A DNA stretch of 64,000 nt, taken from contig OY540818.1 in the NCBI GenBank assembly GCA_961205875.1, positions 14,792,761-14,856,760 on the forward strand. Reading direction: 5' to 3'. The notes beneath the pieces were generated by a model. It worked only from the letters and a program-made list of their open reading frames with translations. It did no database searches and had not been told where the DNA came from. Positions within the stretch are counted from its first letter, which is position 1, and each line of letters starts with the position of its first letter. The position numbers and the translations under genes were made by a program. Source of the stretch: Sialis fuliginosa (Eukaryota > Arthropoda > Insecta > Megaloptera > Sialidae). Below are positions 24,101 through 34,726 of the stretch, piece by piece.

Positions 24101-27013
24101 AACCGGAACAGAACCGAACTAAAAATATCGGTTTTTACGGTTCAGTTTGTACCATAAAATATTCTAAATTATGGTAGAAATTTTTTTTTTAATACAAATA
24201 ATTTTTTTTTAATTAATCACTCGGAGCTGAACCGAAAACCGAAAAACCCGGAAAAACCGTTATTTTTTGCAGAACGATAACCGGAACCAAACCGAAATAT
24301 ATTTTTTACTCGAACCGGAACGAAAACCGAAACGAAAAAAATAACGGTTCGAAGCCCTGAAATAAAATCTTTTTGATTTTATTATGTGCGATTTCATAAA
24401 TATTATAATATATAAAATGCTCACATTTGTTTCAGATACAATAGAACACATGAAATGTTTTGGAGTTGAATTTGCAGTTAAAATTCTACACTCTAATGCC
24501 ACAGAACCATTGTTTTTCTCAGTTCCGAGTTTTATCCAAAGACATTTATTACCACTTATTAATTCATTATGTTCACAAAAAGCTATCGTAGCTTTATTAG
24601 AAACAGAAAATAAAAGCTCATGTTCACTTTGAAATTTAAAATTTGGAAGTAGAGTAAGCTTCGGTGTTGACTTTATGATAGATACATCTATAATACAATT
24701 TAAAATTCAAATAACACATTTATTGTATTGATAAAATGTAGAATGTATGTATGCAAGTGATATTTTTACCTTCAAAATCAATTTCACTCAATGCTTCAAA
24801 AGATGTTAGTTGATCCCATCCAATTGTATTAGCAAAGCATTCTGTGATGTTCTTGCATTCCAAATTTGTTTTGGGATTTAGTAATTCTAATATAAAACTG
24901 AATATTATTATAAACTTATAATTTTTTACATTCTTCAAATATGTATCGTCAAATTTCATAGAATCAAAGGTTTTTTTGCATATGGTGAAGGGTATAAATG
25001 GATCCATAGAATAAATAATTCATTCCCATACTTAATCTCATTATGATATTTGTATTCTTTACAACGTTTAATATTTATGAAATTTGTTTCTTGTAGAATT
25101 GTAAAAAATAGTAACGTCAAAAATGTGAAATTTTTCTTAAACTAACAAAAATAATTTAGTTATATGTAATTTCTGTTTTTATTTATCTTTTTTATTAAAT
25201 TTTAAAATAATAATATTATTTGTTTACCGGTCCCTTAAATGTCCAATTACCCATTAAAAATAGTATTAGATGGGACACTATACCGCTTAAAAATTAATTA
25301 TGAAAAAGGTATGTTAAAAAGTAAAATATCGATGAGTAGAAACAATTTGTAATAGTTAATGTTAGACCCATTCGATATCAATCAATAATAATAAGCAGCA
25401 TTTTATTCACCATGTTTAACAATATTTGTATCCGTCTCGGTATTAGTAACGAACATCAATCCAGCATCTGCGTCTGTATCTGATGCCATACATATAGCTT
25501 GTCCAGCTGTATCATTTATCTTTACCGTCATCATTCTTATTTCCGAATCAACAGAAAATATCAATTGTAGTAGCAAACCGCATCTGCAATTAATTTTAAA
25601 AACGTACATATATTATATAGGGGAGATACCCAATGAAACGGAAAATGTCTGTTCCATTTTGTTGTTAATATCACTAAGTTCCATCCACTATAGTTCCATG
25701 TGTTATGTTTGTATTGACAATATAAGTTTTCATCTTAAAAAAAAAAAACTAAAAAAAAATAGTTTTTTAAAAAAGATTCCAAAAGTGAGATATTACACTT
25801 GTATTTTTGATGGTTTGTGTAATATTGCATATACATATTTGAGTCAAACATTAATAGTAAGTTATCTACTTTTCAAATCTTATTTCTAATTAATATTTAT
25901 TAATAAATGATAGGTATCTACAAAAAAAAATTACTTCCACGTTTAATTCATTTTCATAATCGAATTAAATTAAATTTACAAAAATAAGAATCATAAGTAT
26001 GGTGTACTTTGGAAAAACATAATTCTAAATTACATTTATATCAGTAAGAAGTGAATACAAGTGGCTACTTGAAACACATATCATTTGAATAATATGTAAT
26101 AAGGTAGGAAATCTCACTTCTTTTTTAATCTGCACAAACAAATAGAAATGTAACCAAATCCTACCCGCAGGTTTATTTATAGCTATACTTCTATTTACAA
26201 CTAATTCAGGAAATCATTACATTAATCTTTCTATGACCTTATCGAAAATTATGAAAGCTTTAGTGGATAAAATATGTTGAACATTTTTAAAAAAGGTAGT
26301 ACATCTGACATAAATAATGTTTATACAGTGTATTCCAAGTTGATTAAGACAAAGGAAATTTAATATGAGGGCAATTAGAAATGTTGTAGTAACCTTTGAT
26401 CAAATTTAACGATGTGTCATTGATGCATTTTGAAATGCCGCCTCGAAACTAACTAATAAATTTTAAATTAATCAACAGTATTTTGTTTTCAACTTTAATA
26501 AAGAATAACATTAATGAAGAATCAATTATCGTCTGAAAATTATATACAAAACGAATAATTAACTAATCATGTTTTATAGTAAATCGAATAACTAGTTATG
26601 AAATTTTGATATCACAAAAACGGTATTAACAAATTCATCCCCCCCCCTCCCGCCCCTAAAATAAGATTCAATGCAAGGGGTAAATATTAAACGTAAAAAA
26701 ATTATTTTAAATCGAGAAATCCTAGATAAAATTATAATAATATTTTTTGGCAGATATAAATTTGAAAACAAAATACTAATTACAATTTTATTAAATTTTG
26801 TGGCGGCATTTCAAAATGCACCAATCACACATCGTTAGATTTGACCAAAGGTTACTACAACACTTCTAATTGCCCCATATTAAATTTCCTATGTCTTAAT
26901 CAACTTGGAATACACTGTATAATAAAACAATGATAAAAAAATAATGATAAAACAATTTTTTAAACAAATAATTACTAATTTATTGTACATTACCTTAAAA
27001 TATGATTGTACAT
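21155..27013 (-). CDS. Gene C: type I membrane protein of the tandem family, YEEP tail
   Basis: Nine exons, minus strand: 27013-26994, 25583-25411, 24886-24770, 24687-24425, 23875-23695, 23304-23129, 22425-22284, 22185-21967, 21288-21155. Phases agree; 474 residues. Exons 1, 2, 6 and 7 have exactly the lengths of those in gene A. Signal peptide MYNHILRCGLLLQLIFSVDS is followed by SEIRMMTVKIND, like gene A. Shared marks: LECKNITEC; AFCE, NKCLW, LECR; W..FKIAYTSSYWYI, NAFWKIH; CLTCNLEMS; STGIWAIRNLREC. Membrane span near residues 402-420, basic stop-transfer (KCKR). Tail has NNVYEEPIIV (Tyr456) and EYLKVLS (Tyr469). Closest to A, so A and C probably share function; B is the outlier. Introns carry a hAT MITE and a mariner-type MITE. 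Family not recognised. Confidence 0.75.
24057..24359. mobile_element. hAT-like MITE in intron 4 of gene C
   Basis: Ends CAGGGCTTCGAACCG and CGGTTCGAAGCCCTG are perfect inverted repeats, flanked by a perfect 8-bp duplication aaataaaa (24049-24056 and 24360-24367). The interior is built of repeated AACCGGAAC/AACCGAAA blocks. 303 bp, no gene. Confidence 0.85.
26326..26917. mobile_element. 592-bp Tc1/mariner-type MITE in intron 1 of gene C
   Basis: Inverted repeats of about 120 bp: left CAGTGTATTCCAAGTTGATT... and right ...AATCAACTTGGAATACACTG, with TA on both sides. The arms agree closely up to gcatttcaaaatgc/gcattttgaaatgc. No transposase frame inside. Confidence 0.85.
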
Positions 27014-27307
27014 TATTATTCTTATAACGGCACTTGAGTATATTCGCACATTAAAAAAACTGAAATGTGAAAATGTATTTTGGTTAGGTTTGGTATATTT
27101 GTAGATATTATACATTTTATTGATTACATTATCAAAGTAAACAGTTTGAATGATATGGTAATATTAACGTCATTCAATAGATAGCATAATAAAATAAGAT
27201 TATATTATTCATACCGTCTATTAATATAGGTATTCTAATACGTGCTTTTTTTTATTAAAGATTATTGATATTGCAGTTACTTTATCGCTATTAATGACGT
27301 TATAATA

Positions 27308-28032
27308 CAGGCCTGGCTAACTCAAATTGCACCACGGGCCGCACTGATGACCTAAAATTTTCCGAAATAAGAAATTTTGTTAAAAAAATTGGATTTCCGG
27401 TTTTGAAACTTTTTCTAATCAATATCTTTTTTTAAGTAGAACTAAAATAAAACTTAAATCTAATCTTCATAGGATTTTATAGATATAACCAACCTTCTGT
27501 CACATAAAAAGGGTTGTAATTAATCTCATTCGATCTGGCGGGATAAATCCTACAGAAATATAAGAGTTTTAGGGAAAAAATTACCCACTACGTCTCATAG
27601 GAACCGAAATATTTACGATTTTGTATAATAAATAAATAGTGAAAAATAAAAGACTCAATATTTCGCCCCGTCACAGATAAATGGTTGTAATTTGTCTCAT
27701 TCGATCTGAGAGGAAAAAACATGCAAGTATTCAATCATAGTAAATTTAAAAAAAAAATTATCAACAAAGTATATCTGTATGTTTCAAGTATTTAAAATAC
27801 AAATAAATAATGGTTATATTTATTTATTCACAAAAATACTTCAAATTCAAATTTTGTATTATATTACAAAAAAGAAATGTACCAATCAAAATAAGTAGTT
27901 AAGTCACATAAATAGAACAATATTTTAAAGAAAACAATGGGAAATTAAAACCAGTCTTTCATTCTGAAACACCTGATACTTAAAATAAACATTATAAAAA
28001 TATAATGCGGCCCCGCAAGTTGGCCTGCCCTG
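27308..28032. mobile_element. Degenerate hAT-like element upstream of gene C
   Basis: CAGGCCTGGCTAAC at the left and GTTGGCCTGCCCTG at the right are inverted; flanks ttataata/ttaaaatg agree at 6 of 8. Inside, a roughly 150-170-bp block (ttgtaatt.atctcattcgatctg..gg) occurs twice in tandem, near 27515 and 27687. Confidence 0.5.
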
Positions 28033-28950
28033 TTAAAATGTATTGTATGCATGATGTATATTTATGTGTTCCTAAAAAATATAACTCCATAGTTAAAAAA
28101 TACTTGCTTAAACTATATATATGTAAGTATGAATTATTTAGGTAAGTATTACTACAATATATACTTTATTTATATCTGTGTAGATAAACAGGTAACATAA
28201 AACTAATTAAGAGAATCTATGTAGATAAATAGAAATCAATTCAAAAAGTTCGTAAATATACGTATTATAACTGTGTAGATAAACAGTTATATTATACAAT
28301 TAAATCGAATGTATACAAGGGCGTATAAATTTTTATGCGCATTTGAATTCAGGAAGCACAAACGATAGCATCTCTATCTTGTAAAAAAAAATTTGTCGGA
28401 ATAGCTTCTGAAAAAAATATTGAAATTTAAAAGTTACATGTGGCGCCATCTAGCAGAAACATGATGAACTAACAAAAACTGGCTGAATTATATTGTTAGT
28501 ACAAGTTGTTTTTGATAGATGGCGCCACATAAACTTTTTAAATTTCAATATTTTTTTCAGAAGCCATTCCGTCTAAAACAATTTTTTTTAACGAGTTAGA
28601 GACACTATCGTATGTATTAGGGCAGCCTGAGTCCAAAAATGTACATACAATGTTTCGCTCGGATCGATAAAACTGTTTTTTATCAACATTTGTCTAAAAA
28701 ATTTGCTTGAAATTTTTAACAAACGAAGGAATTTAATCTGGTGTCATATATGATATCAGCATGTCATATTCCATACGATGGCGTGTAAAATACTTTCAGA
28801 TTTGAAATAGGTATATCAATAACCGTACTGGAAAACACATCCTTATTGAATTTGAAAATAAGTGACACGCCATCGTATGTAATATGACATACTCATATCA
28901 GAAATTATAATAGATTTTAAATCAATTATTAAAAATCTATTATCATTTCT

Positions 28951-30860
28951 GATATCAGTGCGTCAAATTACATACGATGGTGTGTCAATTATTTTCAAAT
29001 TCAATAAGGATGAGTTTTTCAGTACGGTATTTGATACACTCTTTATTAATTTAATAGAATTATACATGACATCGTATGTAAAAGGGCACGCTGATATCAT
29101 ATATTACACCAGATTAAAATTCCTTCGTTTGTTAAAAATTTCAAACAAATTTCTTAGACAAATGTTGATACAAAACAGTTTTATCGATCCGAGCGAAACT
29201 TTTAATGTACATTTTTGGAATCAGGGTAGCCTTATACATACGATAGTGTTTCTAACTCAACAAAAAAAATGACTTAGTCGAAACGGCATCTGAAAAAAAT
29301 ATTGAAATTTAAATGGTTCATGAACGCCATCTGGCAGAAATAGCTTGAACTAACAATATAATTCAGGTTTTTTTTATAGTTTAAGCTTTTCAAGCTAGAT
29401 TTTGTTACATGTACTTTTAAATTTCAATTAATTTTTCTGATGCCATTCCGACTAAGTCATATTTTTTTTGTCGAGTTAGAGGCGCTATCGTATGTATAAG
29501 GCTACCCTGATTCCAAAAATGTACATTAAAAGTTTCGCTCGGATCGATAAAACTGTTTTTTATCAACATTTGTCTAAAAAATTTGCTTGAAATTTTTAAC
29601 AAACGAAGGAATTTTAATCTGGTGTAATATATGATATCAGCGTGCCCTTTTACATACGATGTCATGTATAATTCTATTAAATTAATAAAGAGTGTATCAA
29701 ATACCGTACTGAAAAACTCATCCTTATTGAATTTGAAAAAAATTGACACACCATCGTATGTAATTTGACGCACTGATATCACAAATGATAATAGATTTTA
29801 AATCAATTCACTGGTTCAAAATATGATGAAATTTTTTAAGACAAAAGTTAATAAAAAACCGTGTTATCGATCCGAGCGCAACTTTTGATGGGCATATTTG
29901 GAATCAGGGTGCCCTAATACATACGATAGCGTCTCTAACTCGCCAAAAAAATTTTTTTCCAAAAAAGAAGCAAGGCTATAGTATGGCTTAAAAAACACCC
30001 GAAAAACACTTTTTTCGATTTTCAAAAAATTAGATACGTTATCGCATGTAAAGGGATACGCTAATTCGACAATTTTTATCTGTTGTGAAATTCATCAAAG
30101 GGTTCAAAAGTTACAGCCATTTTACGACGAAAAATTGATAAAAATCGGTGATAGGGGTCCGAGCGGAACTTTTTATCAACATTTTTGGATTCACCGTGCT
30201 GTTATACATGCGATAGCGTGCCTAACTCGACAAAAAAAATTTGTAGCGATGACGTAACATGACGGCACCTACACCAAATATACAGAATAAAATATTTTTT
30301 GATTTTTTTGTATTCCTTATTCAAAAATACCACTTTTATATTATTTTTCTACATTTTTATTTTTTGGTGAAGGCGCCGTCATGTTACGTCATCGCTACAA
30401 TTTTTTTTTGTCGAGTTAGGCACGGTATCGTATGTATAACAGCATGGTGATTCCAAAAATGTTGATAAAAAGTTCCACTCGGACCCCTATCACCGTTTTT
30501 TATCAATTTTTCGTCGTAAAATGGCTGTAACTTTTGAACCCTTTGATGAATTTTGCAACAGATAAAAATTGTCGAATTAGCGTATCCCTTTACATGCGAT
30601 AACGTATCTAATTTTTTGAAAATCGAAAAAAGTGTTTTTCGGGTGTTTTTTAAGCCATACTTATAGCCTTGCTTCTTTTTTGGAAAAAAATTTTTTTGGC
30701 GAGTTAGAGACGCTATCGTATGTATTAGGGCACCCTGATTCCAAATATGCCCATCAAAAGTTGCGCTTGGATCGATAACACGATTTTTTATCAACTTTTG
30801 TCTTAAAAAATTTCAACATATTTTGAACCAGTGAATTGATTTAAAATCTATTATCATTTC
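28951..30860. repeat. Tandem 2-kb unit, copy 1 (U-U'-V-V')
   Basis: The marker gatatcagtgcgtca occurs at 28951, 30861 and 32880, giving units of 1910 and 2019 bp. Sequence between units is almost identical, so the duplication is recent. Confidence 0.75.
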
Positions 30861-32879
30861 TGATATCAGTGCGTCATATTACATACGATGGTGTGTCAAT
30901 TATTTTCAAATTCAATAAGGATGAGTTTTTCAGTACGGTATTTGATACACTCGTTATTAATTTAAAAGAATTATACATGACATCGTATGTAAAAGGGCAC
31001 GCTGATATCATATATTACACCAGATTAAAATTCCTTCGTTTGTTAAAAATTTCAAGCAAATTTTTTAGACAAATGTTGATAAAAAACAGTTTTATCGATC
31101 CGAGCGAAACTTTTAATGTAAATTTTTGGAATCAGGGTAGCCTTATACATACGATAGTGTTTCTAACTCAACAAAAAAAATGACTTAGTCGAAACGGCAT
31201 CTGAAAAAAATATTGAAATTTAAATGGTTCATGAACGCCATCTGGCAGAAATAGCTTGAACTAACAATATAATTCAGGTTTTTTTTATAGTTTAAGCTTT
31301 TCAAGCTAGATTTTGTTACATGTACTTTTAAATTTCAATTAATTTTTCTGATGCCATTCCGACTAAGTCATTTTTTTTTGTCGAGTTAGAAACACTATCG
31401 TATGTATAAGGCTACCCTGATTCCAAAAATGTACAATTAAATGTCAATTAATTTTTCTGATGCCATTCCGACTAAGTCATTTTTTTTTGTCGAGTTAGAA
31501 ACACTATCGTATGTATAAGGCTACCCTGATTCCAAAAATTTACATTAAAAGTTTCGCTCGGATCGATAAAACTGTTTTGTATCAACATTTGTCTAAAAAA
31601 TTTGTTTGAAATTTTTAACAAACGAAGGAATTTTAATCTGGTGTAATATATGATATCAGCGTGCCCTTTTACATACGATGTCATGTATAATTCTATTAAA
31701 TTAATAAAGAGTGTATCAAATACCGTACTGAAAAACTCATCCTTATTGAATTTGAAAAAAATTGACACACCATCGTATGTAATTTGACGCACTGATATCA
31801 CAAATGATAATAGATTTTAAATCAATTCACTGGTTCAAAATATGATGAAATTTTTTAAGACAAAAGTTAATAAAAAACCGTGTTATCGATCCGAGCGCAA
31901 CTTTTGATGGGCATATTTGGAATCAGGGTGCCCTAATACATACGATAGCGTCTCTAACTCGCCAAAAAAATTTTTTTCCAAAAAAGAAGCAAGGCTATAG
32001 TATGGCTTAAAAAACACCCGAAAAACACTTTTTTCGATTTTCAAAAAATTAGATACGTTATCGCATGTAAAGGGATACGCTAATTCGACAATTTTTATCT
32101 GTTGTGAAATTCATCAAAGGGTTCAAAAGTTACAGCCATTTTACGACGAAAAATTGATAAAAATCGGTGATAGGGGTCCGAGCGGAACTTTTTATCAACA
32201 TTTTTGGATTCACCGTGCTGTTATACATGCGATAGCGTGCCTAACTCGACAAAAAAAAATTTGTAGCGATGACGTAACATGACGGCACCTACACCAAATA
32301 TACAGAATAAAATATTTTTTGATTTTTTTGTATTCCTTATTCAAAAATACCACTTTTATATTATTTTTCTACATTTTTATTTTTTGGTGAAGGCGCCGTC
32401 ATGTTACGTCATCGCTACAATTTTTTTTTGTCGAGTTAGGCACGGTATCGTATGTATAACAGCATGGTGATTCCAAAAATGTTGATAAAAAGTTCCACTC
32501 GGACCCCTATCACCGTTTTTTATCAATTTTTCGTCGTAAAATGGCTGTAACTTTTGAACCCTTTGATGAATTTTGCAACAGATAAAAATTGTCGAATTAG
32601 CGTATCCCTTTACATGCGATAACGTATCTAATTTTTTGAAAATCGAAAAAAGTGTTTTTCGGGTGTTTTTTAAGCCATACTATAGCCTTGCTTCTTTTTT
32701 GGAAAAAAATTTTTTTGGCGAGTTAGAGACGCTATCGTATGTATTAGGGCACCCTGATTCCAAATATGCCCATCAAAAGTTGCGCTTGGATCGATAACAC
32801 GATTTTTTATCAACTTTTGTCTTAAAAAATTTCAACATATTTTGAACCAGTGAATTGATTTAAAATCTATTATCATTTC
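30861..32879. repeat. Tandem 2-kb unit, copy 2
   Basis: Nearly identical to copy 1 over its whole length. It is 109 bp longer because of a local direct duplication at 31330-31546. Confidence 0.75.
31330..31546. repeat. 109-bp direct duplication inside arm U
   Basis: The block beginning caattaatttttctgatgcc and ending ccctgattccaaaaa appears twice in a row, separated only by the junction near 31437. It accounts for the size difference between the two 2-kb units. Confidence 0.75.
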
Positions 32880-33960
32880 TGATATCAGTGCGTCATATTA
32901 CATACGATGGTGTGTCAATTATTTTCAAATTCAATAAGGATGAGTTTTTCAGTACGGTATTTGATACACTCGTTATTAATTTAAAAGAATTATACATGAC
33001 ATCGTATGTAAAAGGGCACGCTGATATCATATATTACACCAGATTAAAATTCCTTCGTTTGTTAAAAATTTCAAGCAAATTTTTTAGACAAATGTTGATA
33101 AAAAACAGTTTTATCGATCCGAGCGAAACTTTGTATGTACATTTTTGGACTCAGGCTGCCCTAATACATACGATCGTGTCTCTAACTCGCTAAAAAAATT
33201 GTTTTAGACAGAATGGCTTCTGAAAAAAATATTGAAATTTAAAAAGTTTATGTGGTGCCATCTATCAAAAACAACTTCAACTAACATAACAATATAATTC
33301 AGCTAGTTTTTTTAGTTGAAGCTGTTTCTGCTAGATGGCGCCACACATATCTATTAAATTTAAAAAAAATTCAGAAGCAATTTTGACTAAATCAATTTTT
33401 TTTGTCAGAGTCGCTATCGTATGTATTATGAATTAATTTAAAATCTGGTGTAGTATATGTGTCCTCTGATATACGGTGGCGTGTATAATAGTTTCAAAAT
33501 TGAATAGGGTGTATTTTTCAGTACAAAAATCTATATACCCATATATTGAATAAATGTGATTTAATTTTATAATATACCTGTTTATCTACACAGGTATAAT
33601 ACGCATATTTGTTAACTGACTGAATCTATTTTTCTAAATAAATACTCTTAATTTTTTTTGTTACCTGTTTATCTACACAGGTATAAACTATATAAAAATT
33701 ACTTACCTTTTGTTTATAAATATTATACGTACTTTTTACATGGTGTCATTGTTGAGACATACATAATATATTATTGATGCACCTATTGATTATTTATTGT
33801 TAAAAGTTAAAATACTTCTCATTGTATTGTATATAATAAAAAAAAAAAACAAAAAAATGGGATTCGAACACTGAACTCTTGGATTGCGAGATGTACTCTA
33901 TTTTTTGTAAATTAAAAAATTTCAACCAAGTAATACTTTATATCGAAAAACCACAAGAGG

Positions 33961-33997
33961 TTATATTATATTATATATTATATTATATTATATTTTA
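33961..33997. repeat. (TTATA)n microsatellite
   Basis: Uninterrupted run of TTATA/TTATATA units just right of the foldback element. Confidence 0.7.
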
Positions 33998-34299
33998 GTT
34001 TTATTCAAAGGTTTCCAAAAAACATTTAATATCATAAATCCAATCATCTATAATCTATACTTACCGGAGATATGAATTTTTTATTTTGAAAAATTCACTA
34101 AAATAATAAAGCAATCTGATTGGCGCCAAAATAGGTCACATGACAAGATTTGACGCTAGAAATGAGCGTCGAGCGTCAAAATGAAAAGGCACCTTTAGTT
34201 GTCAATAAAACAATAACATATAGTTTATCAGTGATGTCATATTTTTCATATCAATAAAAAGAACTGAAAATATTTCTCTCATAATAAATTTATAACTAT

Positions 34300-34382
34300 C
34301 GCATTATATTCGCTGTGTCATAATACATTATCAAAGTAAAAACAGTTTGTTCTTTTCTTTTTATACATAGTGCTTAAAACAG
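34300..34382 (+). promoter_or_regulatory. Candidate 5' UTR exon of syntenin
   Basis: AAACAG before GTAAGG at 34383 is a good donor, and CTCTATCAG at 34720 is a good acceptor seven bases before the syntenin ATG. This suggests a non-coding first exon ending at 34382 and a 338-bp 5' UTR intron. The transcription start is not resolved. Confidence 0.4.
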
Positions 34383-34726
34383 GTAAGGTATTTCTTTATC
34401 CAAATTCTAGAATACACATTAGAATAAACAATTTGGTGTAAATTGATTTGGTTTAGTATAGAAATATGTATGTATTTTACGTCATTGTAGACATTTTCTC
34501 CCAACAGCATTTTAAATTACAATTATCTATGTGTTAATGATTCATCTGTGGACTGTGAATCATTTGACATTTCATTTTAAAAACTTCCTGTTAAATTGTA
34601 ATACTGCAAATGACATTTAGTTAATTGTGAACACCCATTAACGACTTATCATTACCTACACTAGTTTTGCAAATCATCTATATTGAAATCGTTTTTCTAA
34701 TATTGATTATCTCTATCAGAATAACA

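Larger units (their letters stand above)
28139..33708. mobile_element. 5.6-kb composite foldback element: alternating palindromic array
   Basis: Outer ends are inverted: CTGTGTAGATAAACAG occurs at about 28177 and 28271, its reverse complement at about 33578 and 33664, and the DNA around and between these also pairs, out to AGGTAAGT/ACTTACCT. Inside, arms of about 0.4-0.5 kb alternate in direction. Arm U: reverse 28500-28925, forward 28925-29345, reverse 29365-29805, forward 30848-31260, reverse 31330-31818, forward 32867-33300, reverse partial 33310-33510. Arm V: forward 29805-30300, reverse 30375-30847, forward 31818-32320, reverse 32390-32867. Both arm types repeat TACATACGAT/ATCGTATGTA. 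Frames of about 100 codons appear in both directions as mirror copies and are not genes. Confidence 0.8.

Noticed and set aside
24260-24632. Overlapping frames on both strands near gene C exon 4
   Set aside because: The minus-strand exon 24425-24687 explains the signal; the plus frame is its shadow and the left part is the hAT MITE.
28958-33193. Several 100-136-codon frames with similar proteins on both strands
   Set aside because: They are mirror copies inside the palindromic array, appear in both directions, lack any domain signature, and their similarity follows from the DNA repeat.
28160-33700. CRISPR array
   Set aside because: Repeats are long, inverted and nearly contiguous, with no spacers of regular size; the genome is eukaryotic.
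34667-34726. Earlier in-frame ATG for syntenin
   Set aside because: The extra 20 residues are hydrophobic and unlike syntenin, and a splice acceptor at 34720 places them in an intron.
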